From contig JAHFHR010000038.1 of the NCBI GenBank assembly GCA_023246815.1, forward strand, positions 1 through 7,251: DNA of 7,251 nucleotides, given 5' to 3'. Below the pieces are notes generated by a model. The model did no database searches and was not told the origin of the DNA. It saw nothing but the letters and a program-made list of their open reading frames with translations. Below are positions 1 to 4,835 of the stretch, piece by piece. The number at the start of each line of letters is the position of its first letter. The stretch's first letter is position 1. The DNA comes from a bacterium. GTDB lineage: Bacteria; Patescibacteriota; Patescibacteriia; Buchananbacterales; UBA6539. Made by a program: the position numbers and the translations under genes.

Positions 1-637
1 TATCATGGAAGCTGGTGGCGTCCCGTCATTCAAGGGATACCAGAGCCATGATGATGATCCGCCATTTCCATCAACACTGTGCACTTCAGTGAATGAGCAG
101 CTGGTACACACACCGGCCAGTGATTATCAGCTCAAGGATGGAGACATTTTGTCCGTTGATATTGGCATGCGTTATCCGGCCGACGATGGATTTTATACGG
201 ACATGGCACGTACTATTCCTATTGGTACTATTTCGGCTGAGGCCAAAAAACTCATTGACGTTACCCGTGAATCTTTTAACAAGGGGCTTGCTCAGGTGAA
301 ACCGGGCAACAGTATTGCCGATATTGGCCGTGCGGTGCAAGAGTATGTTGAGGCACACGGTTTCTCGGTGGTACGCCAGCTGGTTGGGCATGGTGTTGGG
401 TATGCGGTGCATGAAGATCCGCGCGTACCCAATTTTTACGATGCAAAATTTGGAGACGTTAAAATCAAAAAAGGGATGGTGCTGGCGATTGAACCAATGG
501 TCAACGTTGGTGATTACAAAATTGCCACGCTTGAAGATGGTTGGACCATTATCGCGGCGGACGGCAAGCTCTGTGCTCATCACGAAAACACCCTTGCCGT
601 TACTGGTGATGGTGCTGAAATTCTTACCCAAGCCTAA
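1..637 (+). CDS. map: Methionine aminopeptidase type I, 5' end missing
   Basis: This enzyme removes the initiator methionine from new cytosolic proteins and uses two divalent metal ions. The frame is open from base 2; the in-frame ATG at base 5 is internal, because sequence homologous to about residue 50 onward of the E. coli enzyme begins here, so roughly 50 N-terminal residues lie outside the window. Visible landmarks, in order, are the CTSVNEQLVH segment carrying the substrate-contact His, then the five metal ligands: Asp in LSVDIG, Asp in FYTDMA, the first His in GHGVG, Glu in AIEPMV and Glu in HHENT. The C-terminus ends shortly after VTGDGAEILT, as is usual. All ligands are intact, so it should be active. 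It is followed after one base by ruvX, and the two are probably co-transcribed. Family assignment is very secure; the true start cannot be seen. Confidence 0.96.
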   Translation, partial: IMEAGGVPSFKGYQSHDDDPPFPSTLCTSVNEQLVHTPASDYQLKDGDILSVDIGMRYPADDGFYTDMARTIPIGTISAEAKKLIDVTRESFNKGLAQVKPGNSIADIGRAVQEYVEAHGFSVVRQLVGHGVGYAVHEDPRVPNFYDAKFGDVKIKKGMVLAIEPMVNVGDYKIATLEDGWTIIAADGKLCAHHENTLAVTGDGAEILTQA

Positions 638-638
638 T

Positions 639-1067
639 ATGGCCATGTTAGGCATTGACTATGGTGCAAAAAAAATTGGCTTAGCCAAATCAGACGATGC
701 TGGCATCATGGCAATGCCACTTGAAGTGCTACGTAATACCGGCGAGGCTGCCGTTCAACAGCATATTAAGCAACTCTGCGATGAACAGGGGATTACTACC
801 ATTGTAGTGGGCGTACCGGTTAGTTTGTCTTCGGGGAGCAGTACTATTAACATCCGCGACGTTGATTTACAGAATAAGCAGATGCAAGAAGTATTGGCGT
901 TTATTGAACAGCTCAAAACAGCAGTGGCTGTGCCGGTAGTAATGGAGGACGAACGTCTCAGTACCCAAATGGCTAACCGCTTGCGAAGAGATTCAGACAG
1001 AAAGGGAAGTGATGATGATGTGGCGGCGATGTTGATTTTACAGAACTATTTGGACAAGCTACAATAA
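639..1067 (+). CDS. ruvX: RuvX/YqgF family Holliday-junction resolvase-like nuclease
   Basis: The predicted protein has 142 residues, the normal length for this RNase H-fold family, which is linked to Holliday-junction resolution and 16S rRNA 5'-end maturation. Visible motifs are the N-terminal LGIDYGAKKIGLA with the first catalytic Asp (D7), the strand and turn IVVGVPVSLSSGS where most homologues have VGLPLNxDG, DERLST (family DERLTT) with the catalytic Glu at about residue 105, and the C-terminal acidic DDDVAAMLILQNYL matching the family D-x-x-AA-x-x-IL. The start at 639 lies one base after the map stop. A second in-frame ATG at 645 would give MLGIDYG and is equally plausible; no SD separates them. 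The close spacing suggests translational coupling to map. The assignment is secure, while the cellular role is inferred from the family. Confidence 0.94.
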   Translation: MAMLGIDYGAKKIGLAKSDDAGIMAMPLEVLRNTGEAAVQQHIKQLCDEQGITTIVVGVPVSLSSGSSTINIRDVDLQNKQMQEVLAFIEQLKTAVAVPVVMEDERLSTQMANRLRRDSDRKGSDDDVAAMLILQNYLDKLQ

Positions 1068-1071
1068 GAGC

Positions 1072-1632
1072 GTGTCCACTTATTTTACTCAAGCACTTAT
1101 TCTTTCGCAGACTGATCGGGGTGAAGCCGATCAGCTTTTTAATCTCTACACTTTTTCGCATGGTAAAGCGTTGGCCTTGGCCCGCAGCAGCCGCAAAATT
1201 AAAAGTAAGCTCCGCGGTCATTTACAGATGTTTGCCTTACTTAATGTGATGATTGCACCCGGGCGGGGGTATGATCATATCGCCGGTGTTACCATTCGTC
1301 AGCGATTTGATAGTATTGGACGCGACCTGAAAAAAGTGGTGCTCGCTACCCATGCCATGGAGTTGGTTGATACACTCACTAAACCAGGGGTAGATGATCC
1401 GCGCATTTTACAACTATTATTAAGTTATTTTGAAACACTTGATACCCAGAGTTTTTCGGCAGGGGAATGGCGGTTGATACTGCAAGCATTCACTATTAAA
1501 TTATTGTCATTGCTTGGTTTTGACCCACCGGCTGAAGTGGCTAGCGATATTAGTCGGTTGGATCAGTTTCTCAAGCATCATCTTGAGGCGAAGCTTCAGA
1601 CCGAGACATTCATTTTACGATTGAAGCCTTGA
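1072..1632 (+). CDS. recO: Compact RecO-like DNA repair and recombination mediator
   Basis: RecO helps load RecA onto SSB-coated single-stranded DNA in the RecFOR pathway. The N-terminal 80 or so residues match the RecO OB-fold, with ALILSQTDRGEADQLF, LYTFSHGKALALARSSRK and SKLRGHLQMFALLNV in the expected order. A helical region follows (LATHAMELVDTLTKPG, AFTIKLLSLLGFDPP). At 186 residues it is clearly shorter than the roughly 240 of E. coli. The cysteine-bearing segment that usually follows the LLGF-x-P motif is absent, and the sequence passes almost directly into the terminal helix (RLDQFLKHHLEAKLQTETFIL). It begins with GTG four bases after the ruvX stop and has at best a weak AAGAG-like SD. 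It ends in TGA. Assignment is good; loss of the zinc-finger segment is inferred from comparison with remembered family members. Confidence 0.9.
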   Translation: MSTYFTQALILSQTDRGEADQLFNLYTFSHGKALALARSSRKIKSKLRGHLQMFALLNVMIAPGRGYDHIAGVTIRQRFDSIGRDLKKVVLATHAMELVDTLTKPGVDDPRILQLLLSYFETLDTQSFSAGEWRLILQAFTIKLLSLLGFDPPAEVASDISRLDQFLKHHLEAKLQTETFILRLKP

Positions 1633-1641
1633 TTTTTCTGC

Positions 1642-1670
1642 TTGACAGTTGTTGGTACCTACGCTATGCT
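1642..1670 (+). promoter_or_regulatory. Sigma-70 type promoter upstream of the 124-residue orphan gene
   Basis: A perfect -35 TTGACA (1642-1647) is followed after 17 bases by a -10 TATGCT (1665-1670, four of six consensus positions). Transcription would start near 1677. It begins just ten bases after recO and directs transcription into the leader and terminator upstream of the gene at 1890. Confidence 0.75.
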
Positions 1671-1676
1671 TACAAA

Positions 1677-1889
1677 AATTATGCAGCAGCATAAGTGTAA
1701 AATAATCAATACACCGATCACATCGTGCAGTCTATAAGCGGCCCTCAAGGCCGTATTTTTTTTACGCCATTTTGGCTCATTGACAACTAACCCCGATTTC
1801 TAAGGAGGAAAGAAGTCGGACATTAAAGTAGGCAATAGGCATCTAGGAATAGGTAGAAGAGAACCCAACGTAGGGAGGGAGTTAAAGTT
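1677..1889 (+). promoter_or_regulatory. Long structured leader, possible attenuator or small RNA
   Basis: The roughly 213-nt leader between the predicted transcription start and the gene at 1890 holds four things. First is a hairpin, TTATGC-AGCA-GCATAA (1679-1694). Second is a weak imperfect hairpin around CGAT/ATCG (1715-1725). Third is an intrinsic terminator at 1739-1763. Fourth is a purine-rich stretch with a consensus SD-like TAAGGAGGA (1801-1809) that has no start codon at a proper distance, and a near direct repeat, TAGGCAATAGG (1829-1839) and TAGGAATAGG (1844-1853). A transcript stopping at the terminator would be about 87 nt. It matches no riboswitch or housekeeping RNA family that I can recognise. 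Whether it is an attenuator, an independent small RNA or only the recO terminator is open. Confidence 0.45.
1739..1763 (+). terminator. Intrinsic terminator in leader, also downstream of recO
   Basis: The stem CGGCC/GGCCG (1739-1743 with 1749-1753) closes a five-base CTCAA loop and is followed by TA and eight T residues (1756-1763). It is 107 bases past the recO stop but also downstream of the promoter at 1642, so it can end the map-ruvX-recO transcript, act as an attenuator for the next gene, or both. Confidence 0.8.
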
Positions 1890-2264
1890 ATGTGTACCGG
1901 GTACACAGCGGAAGGAAGAGCGCTGGTGCAGCGCGGGCATGAGCTGAGTGATGAAGATCTCAGAATGTGCTACCAGCAGTACCATGAAGCCGTTATCGCC
2001 GTACTCAAATGTGCGGAGCAAAAATGGCTCAATCTTTTTGAGCGAGCCGGAGGGAAACAAAAAGAGCTCTTGAACATGGAGCACGCGATTGGAGACAATA
2101 TCCATCAGCTGGGGTACATCCCAGAAAAATTGGCTGACCGGCTGATTGCGCTGGGGTATATCTCAGCAGAAATCATTTGCGATCCTTTGGCGGCCTTCAT
2201 CGCCATATGCGAACGGTTGCGTGCTGAGCACAACCTGCCATCACGAGAACAGGTCGCTGCCTGA
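1890..2264 (+). CDS. Hypothetical protein, 124 residues, unrecognised family
   Basis: I do not recognise this protein. It is soluble by eye, with no signal peptide and no membrane segment, and appears mostly helical, with an amphipathic central part (YHEAVIAVLKCAEQKWLNLFERA) and a second block (IPEKLADRLIALGYISAEI). It has five cysteines scattered without a CxxC pair. The start at 1890 is chosen because GGGAGGG (1873-1879) lies ten bases upstream, a purine-rich SD with slightly long spacing. It has its own promoter (1642-1670), a long leader and a strong terminator at 2290-2326, so it is a single-gene unit. It sits just upstream of the pyrBI-like gene and shares the promoter-hairpin-terminator leader plan, which hints at parallel regulation but says nothing certain about function. 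Expression signals support a real gene. Confidence 0.75.
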   Translation: MCTGYTAEGRALVQRGHELSDEDLRMCYQQYHEAVIAVLKCAEQKWLNLFERAGGKQKELLNMEHAIGDNIHQLGYIPEKLADRLIALGYISAEIICDPLAAFIAICERLRAEHNLPSREQVAA

Positions 2265-2289
2265 ACTCACTTTTAATCCACTTCACCAC

Positions 2290-2326
2290 AGCTTCGCGTG
2301 ATTCGCTCCGCGAAGCTTTCTTTTTT
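2290..2326 (+). terminator. Intrinsic terminator of the 124-residue gene
   Basis: A nine-base perfect stem AGCTTCGCG/CGCGAAGCT (2290-2298 with 2309-2317) with a ten-base loop is followed by a T-rich tail, with six T residues at 2321-2326. It lies 25 bases after the stop at 2264 and closes that unit before the pyrBI-like leader begins. Confidence 0.88.
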
Positions 2327-2344
2327 GTCCAGTTTCTAAGGTAC

Positions 2345-2371
2345 TTGACTTTACTATGGCATTTTGATAAG
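2345..2371 (+). promoter_or_regulatory. Weak candidate promoter of the pyrBI-like gene
   Basis: TTGACT (2345-2350, five of six to the -35 consensus) is followed by GATAAG (2366-2371, four of six to the -10). The spacing is only 15 bases, shorter than optimal. A promoter is expected here because a strong terminator lies just upstream, but this is only the best match I found. It would start transcription near 2378. Confidence 0.35.
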
Positions 2372-2384
2372 GTGGGTCGGAGGT

Positions 2385-2435
2385 GGTTGTTCGTTGACAA
2401 CCTACTGGAATAACGGCATGGGTCGTTATTTTTTT
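2385..2435 (+). promoter_or_regulatory. Two-hairpin attenuator-like leader of the pyrBI-like gene
   Basis: The first hairpin is GGTTGT/ACAACC (2385-2390 with 2397-2402) with a TCGTTG loop. Six bases later comes a second hairpin, AATAACG/CGTTATT (2409-2415 with 2424-2430), with an eight-base loop. Its right arm runs into seven T residues (2429-2435), which makes it an intrinsic terminator 46 bases before the gene start. A terminator placed between a promoter region and its gene is the signature of transcription attenuation. In E. coli, pyrBI is controlled by a pause site, a terminator and a translated leader peptide that together sense UTP. The layout here is comparable, though the stem is AT-rich and could be weak. 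The hairpins are directly visible; the regulatory role is inference. Confidence 0.6.
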
Positions 2436-2531
2436 GTGCAAAACATAACAGTGGTCAAAACACTCGGGAGGAAAAATAAGTATGTCAATACCACTGATCG
2501 GTGTCGAAAGAAAGGCTGGCCGCTCGTTTAG
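2394..2531 (+). CDS. Possible pyrL-like leader peptide ORF, 45 codons
   Basis: A TTG at 2394 lies nine bases after GGAGG (2380-2384) and opens a frame of 45 codons ending at TAG 2529-2531. The ORF reads through both arms of the terminator hairpin, with two Phe codons (TTT TTT) in the T-run, and overlaps the first 50 bases of the pyrBI-like gene in another frame. A ribosome on it would disrupt the terminator, as the roughly 44-codon pyrL does in enterobacteria. An in-frame ATG at 2418 is an alternative start. The TTG also lies in the loop of the first hairpin and within a TTGACA sequence, so chance is a serious alternative. Confidence 0.25.
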   Translation: MTTYWNNGMGRYFFVQNITVVKTLGRKNKYVNTTDRCRKKGWPLV

Positions 2532-4296
2532 CCTCAAGCACATTGCTTCAATTGACCTGATGTCCCGTGAGCAGATCATTTCGATTATTGTCACGGGGAT
2601 TCATATCCTGTATTACATCTTGCAGGGTAAGAAAATCCCAAACTGTTTCACGCGCGCATCGGGCAAGTTGCCACCAGGGTTTATCAGTCTGATGGCACAA
2701 GCCAGTACCGGTACACGTGTCAGCTTTGATGCCGCGGCAGCCTTACTGGGTTGCTTTATGCCCACGAAGATTGACAATCTGAGTGCAACTTCCAGTAAAA
2801 AGGGAGAACCCATTCGGCACACTATCAATCGACTCTATTTGCAAGCGGGCATTAACATGTTCGCAATCCGCAGTCGGTTTGAGGGGTTTGTGTTAGCGCT
2901 TGCTCTGTTGTTTGATCGAGTGTCGTCGGGAGCATCAATGCTTCGCAACGATATTTCTTTCTTCAACGCTGGCGAGGGCGAACGTTTTCATCCAACGCAG
3001 GTATCGCTTGATCTCCTTGCGATGGTCGTGTGGAAGTTGTTCGACAAAGACATCAAAAAAGACAGCGGCGCTCGTCTTGGTCACCATCATTTGGTGAAGG
3101 CGATTGAGAAGTTCTGCCGTCTCAAACCGGGAACTCAGCGTAAAAGGATTGCCGAGGCGCTTGATGGCCTTACGATCTGTTTCGTCGGCGACATGAAAAG
3201 CCGTATCCTCTATGACTACCTGGCGCTCGGACGAGCCGATGCAAACGGAGTGCGCAAGTTCAACATTTCGTTTATTTTGGTGACTCCTGATTTTGCCAAG
3301 CCGGACACCCGCTATCTGCAAGACGTCCAGCATAACATCACCGATCAGCTGAGACCTGACTTGCCGTTTGATGTGGTGTATCCATTACGGTGGCGATTTG
3401 AAGATCGCCCCAAAGAAGAACAGGGGATCATCACGGAGTTAGCCCCTCGGAATCGTATTACGATTGCGTTTCTTGAGGCCCTGCTTAAGCGAGAGCGCCC
3501 AGCCGTGGTATTTGAGGCGTTGCCAATTGATAAAGCCTTACCTTCTATTGAAGAAGGTGCCGAGTACCATGAGTCTGTATTCTGTTGGGCTCAGGCGCAA
3601 TGTGCTCTTGCGGCACGTGCGGCGGCAATGCTGTACGCTGCTGACTGCTGGAAAGATGAGGCGTCAGTTATGGAATCATGTTGGGCATTACCGGAACCTG
3701 CTCCGGCGCCACTGGTCGCTTTGCGTGACCCCATTTCACTGAGCGAGTATCATGCTCAGCACAAAAAACAGCGTCAGCGTAATCTAGTCAACGTTGACAA
3801 TGGTAGCTTGATTGATCATTTACCTTCTGATATGGGCTACTTCATTGAGGCGTTCTTGCGTCACGTCGGGTGTCCGGCACAGATTATCGTCAGTAGTCGT
3901 CTCTCATCTCGCGATGGGCTTGGCGATTTCAAGGATATGATCTGGTTGCCAGATTTCTTTCTTGATGAGTGGAATCCTCAGGTCTTGATGTTTTTGGACT
4001 TCTTGACTAACCGTCGTCTAACCTACAATAAATTCCGGAAAGGCGACAACGTATTTGAGAAGTTCCGCAGTGGTCTTCAGGGACGGGTGGTAGGGCTTGG
4101 TCGCTGTCCTCGGGGAGTGAATCCGTATGGAGAGGATCCGGAATGTATCGACGGACATCCTGAGGAAATAAAAGTCGTGCCAATCTTCGAGTTGTCCGGC
4201 ACCGACTTTCCTCGTTGTGAATGTGGATACTGCAAGAGTATCCACACCCCAAAAGAGATGGTGCAACGTATCAAGAAAATGTTGCCCGCCGCGTAG
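2482..4296 (+). CDS. pyrBI: PyrB-PyrI-like fused aspartate carbamoyltransferase, atypical active site
   Basis: The 604-residue protein appears to join both chains of aspartate transcarbamoylase, the first committed step of pyrimidine synthesis. Residues about 15-390 follow the catalytic chain: KHIASIDLMSRE; ASTGTR (74-79, carbamoyl-phosphate loop); SKKGEP (105-110, conserved Lys); IRSRFEG (Arg 130); NAGEGERFHPTQ (162-173); GDMKSR (236-241); VVYPLRWRFEDR (298-309); and FEALP (344-348). Residues about 433-604 follow the regulatory chain: LIDHLPSDMGY (443-453, nucleotide-site Asp-His), GDFKDMIWLP, and a zinc-site pattern of C542, C555, C581 and C584. Oddities are Gly 77 where the family has the catalytic Arg (E. 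coli Arg54), Glu-Ala for the His-Pro of HPLP, and an insertion of about 35-40 residues near 187-228. SD GGGAGG (2466-2471) supports the start. Fusions of this order are known in Thermotoga maritima and Treponema denticola. Activity is uncertain; homology is clear. Confidence 0.85.
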   Translation: MSIPLIGVERKAGRSFSLKHIASIDLMSREQIISIIVTGIHILYYILQGKKIPNCFTRASGKLPPGFISLMAQASTGTRVSFDAAAALLGCFMPTKIDNLSATSSKKGEPIRHTINRLYLQAGINMFAIRSRFEGFVLALALLFDRVSSGASMLRNDISFFNAGEGERFHPTQVSLDLLAMVVWKLFDKDIKKDSGARLGHHHLVKAIEKFCRLKPGTQRKRIAEALDGLTICFVGDMKSRILYDYLALGRADANGVRKFNISFILVTPDFAKPDTRYLQDVQHNITDQLRPDLPFDVVYPLRWRFEDRPKEEQGIITELAPRNRITIAFLEALLKRERPAVVFEALPIDKALPSIEEGAEYHESVFCWAQAQCALAARAAAMLYAADCWKDEASVMESCWALPEPAPAPLVALRDPISLSEYHAQHKKQRQRNLVNVDNGSLIDHLPSDMGYFIEAFLRHVGCPAQIIVSSRLSSRDGLGDFKDMIWLPDFFLDEWNPQVLMFLDFLTNRRLTYNKFRKGDNVFEKFRSGLQGRVVGLGRCPRGVNPYGEDPECIDGHPEEIKVVPIFELSGTDFPRCECGYCKSIHTPKEMVQRIKKMLPAA

Positions 4297-4316
4297 TTTG
4301 CGCCTAAACCCTTTTT

Positions 4317-4352
4317 GCCTCGCACCAGAGCACCGGTGCGAGGCGTTTTTTT
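4317..4352 (+). terminator. Intrinsic terminator of the pyrBI-like gene
   Basis: A perfect ten-base stem GCCTCGCACC/GGTGCGAGGC (4317-4326 with 4335-4344) with an eight-base loop is followed by G and seven T residues (4346-4352). It lies 20 bases after the stop and directly abuts the tail of the opposing terminator for the minus-strand gene. Confidence 0.93.
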
Positions 4353-4354
4353 AT

Positions 4355-4403
4355 AAAAAATAAGAGGGAGGTGTTCCGTCGCTGTGACGTAGTAGCCTCC
4401 CTC
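4355..4403 (-). terminator. Terminator of the minus-strand 73-residue gene
   Basis: Read on the minus strand, an eight-base stem GAGGGAGG/CCTCCCTC (4403-4396 with 4371-4364) encloses 24 bases and is followed by TTATTTTTT (4363-4355). A small inner helix CGTC/GACG may extend the structure. It lies 26 bases past the minus-strand stop and stops convergent transcription running into the pyrBI-like gene. Confidence 0.75.
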
Positions 4404-4429
4404 CAGGGGGATGTGTGCTCAACTGAGCC

Positions 4430-4651
4430 TTACCGCGCAGCTGTCGCCGCCATTTTTTGAAACGTGAGGTATAGAACCTCATGTCCATGCTCGAGCACCA
4501 CTTGGTGCAGGTTGCCCAATTCAGCATATCTCCCTCCTCTTGCAGTGAGCTCCCTTCTCCATCTTTGGAACTGTTGCCAGCTCGTTACTGTCTTGCTCCC
4601 TCCCGCATCCGTTATAGATTGAACAATCCTGTCAAATGCGGTTGTTGCCAT
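4430..4651 (-). CDS. Hypothetical small protein, 73 residues, unrecognised family
   Basis: The protein is not recognised. It starts MATTAFDRIVQSITDAGG and ends YLTFQKMAATAAR. It is short, basic and Arg-rich in the middle (QFQRWRRELTARGGRY), has no cysteines, no signal peptide and no membrane segment, and has likely helices at both ends. The start at 4651 is chosen over an upstream in-frame ATG at 4720 because AGGAGGTGA (4668-4660) ends eight bases before it. That SD is fully complementary to the 3' end of 16S rRNA. The upstream ATG lies at the edge of the promoter's -10 region, before the predicted transcription start, and could not be used. With a consensus-like promoter and its own terminator, it is a convincing independent gene, probably well expressed. 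The basic centre could bind nucleic acid, but that is speculation. Confidence 0.8.
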   Translation of the reverse strand: MATTAFDRIVQSITDAGGSKTVTSWQQFQRWRRELTARGGRYAELGNLHQVVLEHGHEVLYLTFQKMAATAAR

Positions 4652-4659
4652 TTTTGAAC

Positions 4660-4668
4660 TCACCTCCT
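4660..4668 (-). promoter_or_regulatory. Very strong ribosome binding site deciding the start
   Basis: On the minus strand this reads AGGAGGTGA, the full complement of the 16S rRNA anti-SD core, eight bases upstream of the ATG at 4651. It fixes the start of the 73-residue gene and is far stronger than any SD in the flanking housekeeping operons. Confidence 0.88.
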
Positions 4669-4710
4669 CTCTAGTACACAGTAAAGAACCACGGGTTTTG
4701 GAATGAAAAT

Positions 4711-4739
4711 ATACTATCAACTTATAGATACTATGTCAA
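4711..4739 (-). promoter_or_regulatory. Sigma-70 type promoter of the minus-strand small gene
   Basis: On the minus strand, a perfect -35 TTGACA (4739-4734) and a -10 TAGTAT (4716-4711, four of six) are separated by 17 bases. Transcription would begin near 4704, giving a 5' UTR of about 53 nt. Its -35 lies only 21 bases from the -35 of the aspS promoter, so the two form a compact divergent pair. Confidence 0.82.
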
Positions 4740-4760
4740 GTGCTTTGTTTCTTCAGCAGG

Positions 4761-4789
4761 TTGCAAAAATAGCTAAAAATCGTTATGAT
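4761..4789 (+). promoter_or_regulatory. Sigma-70 type promoter of aspS operon
   Basis: TTGCAA (4761-4766, four of six) is followed after 17 bases by TATGAT (4784-4789, five of six). The predicted transcription start is near 4796, giving a 40-nt UTR. The A/T-rich UTR has no recognisable SD before the aspS ATG. Confidence 0.75.
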
Positions 4790-4791
4790 AG

Positions 4792-4816
4792 TGGTGTCAT
4801 AGGACACTAATTTTTT
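4792..4816 (+). repeat. Inverted repeat at the predicted aspS transcription start
   Basis: GTGTC-ATAG-GACAC (4794-4798 with 4803-4807) extends by a G-T wobble and a T-A pair to a seven-base stem, followed by six T residues (4811-4816). It has the look of an intrinsic terminator, but the predicted start near 4796 falls inside the left arm, so it would not be fully transcribed from that promoter. A repressor operator or a terminator for upstream read-through are alternatives. Confidence 0.5.
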
Positions 4817-4835
4817 ATATTACAAAACTTACAGT

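Noticed and set aside
86..655. Long minus-strand ORF opposite map.
   Set aside because: It is a shadow of map, whose metal ligands are all intact; its predicted protein resembles no family and has no SD or promoter.
1633..1737. The recO frame stays open for 35 codons after its TGA, suggesting TGA recoding or readthrough, with an 18-codon ATG ORF at 1681-1737 inside it.
   Set aside because: The extension contains the promoter TTGACA and does not resemble a RecO C-terminus. Thirty-five open codons are not rare by chance, and the 124-residue gene also ends in TGA. The ATG ORF has no SD.
1780..1808. TTGACA at 1780-1785 as a second promoter for the 124-residue gene.
   Set aside because: At 16 to 18 bases spacing only TAAGGA or AGGAGG-like sequence is found, not a -10 element.
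1801..1950. A leader ORF after the orphan SD that would read into the 124-residue gene in another frame.
   Set aside because: The only start-like codon is ATT at 1822, about 13 bases from the SD. No ATG, GTG or TTG is placed properly.
2394..2423. TTGACA at 2394-2399 as the pyrBI promoter.
   Set aside because: The sequence 17 to 19 bases downstream (CATGGG and neighbours) is a poor -10, and the element overlaps the hairpins. It remains possible only if the sigma factor tolerates it.
4007..4325. Overlapping minus-strand ORFs opposite the end of the pyrBI-like gene.
   Set aside because: They lie opposite a conserved PyrI-like coding region and overlap the terminator. No expression signals are present.
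4652..4720. Longer N-terminus for the minus-strand gene starting at ATG 4720.
   Set aside because: That ATG lies at the edge of the -10 element, before the predicted transcription start, while the ATG at 4651 has a fully complementary SD.
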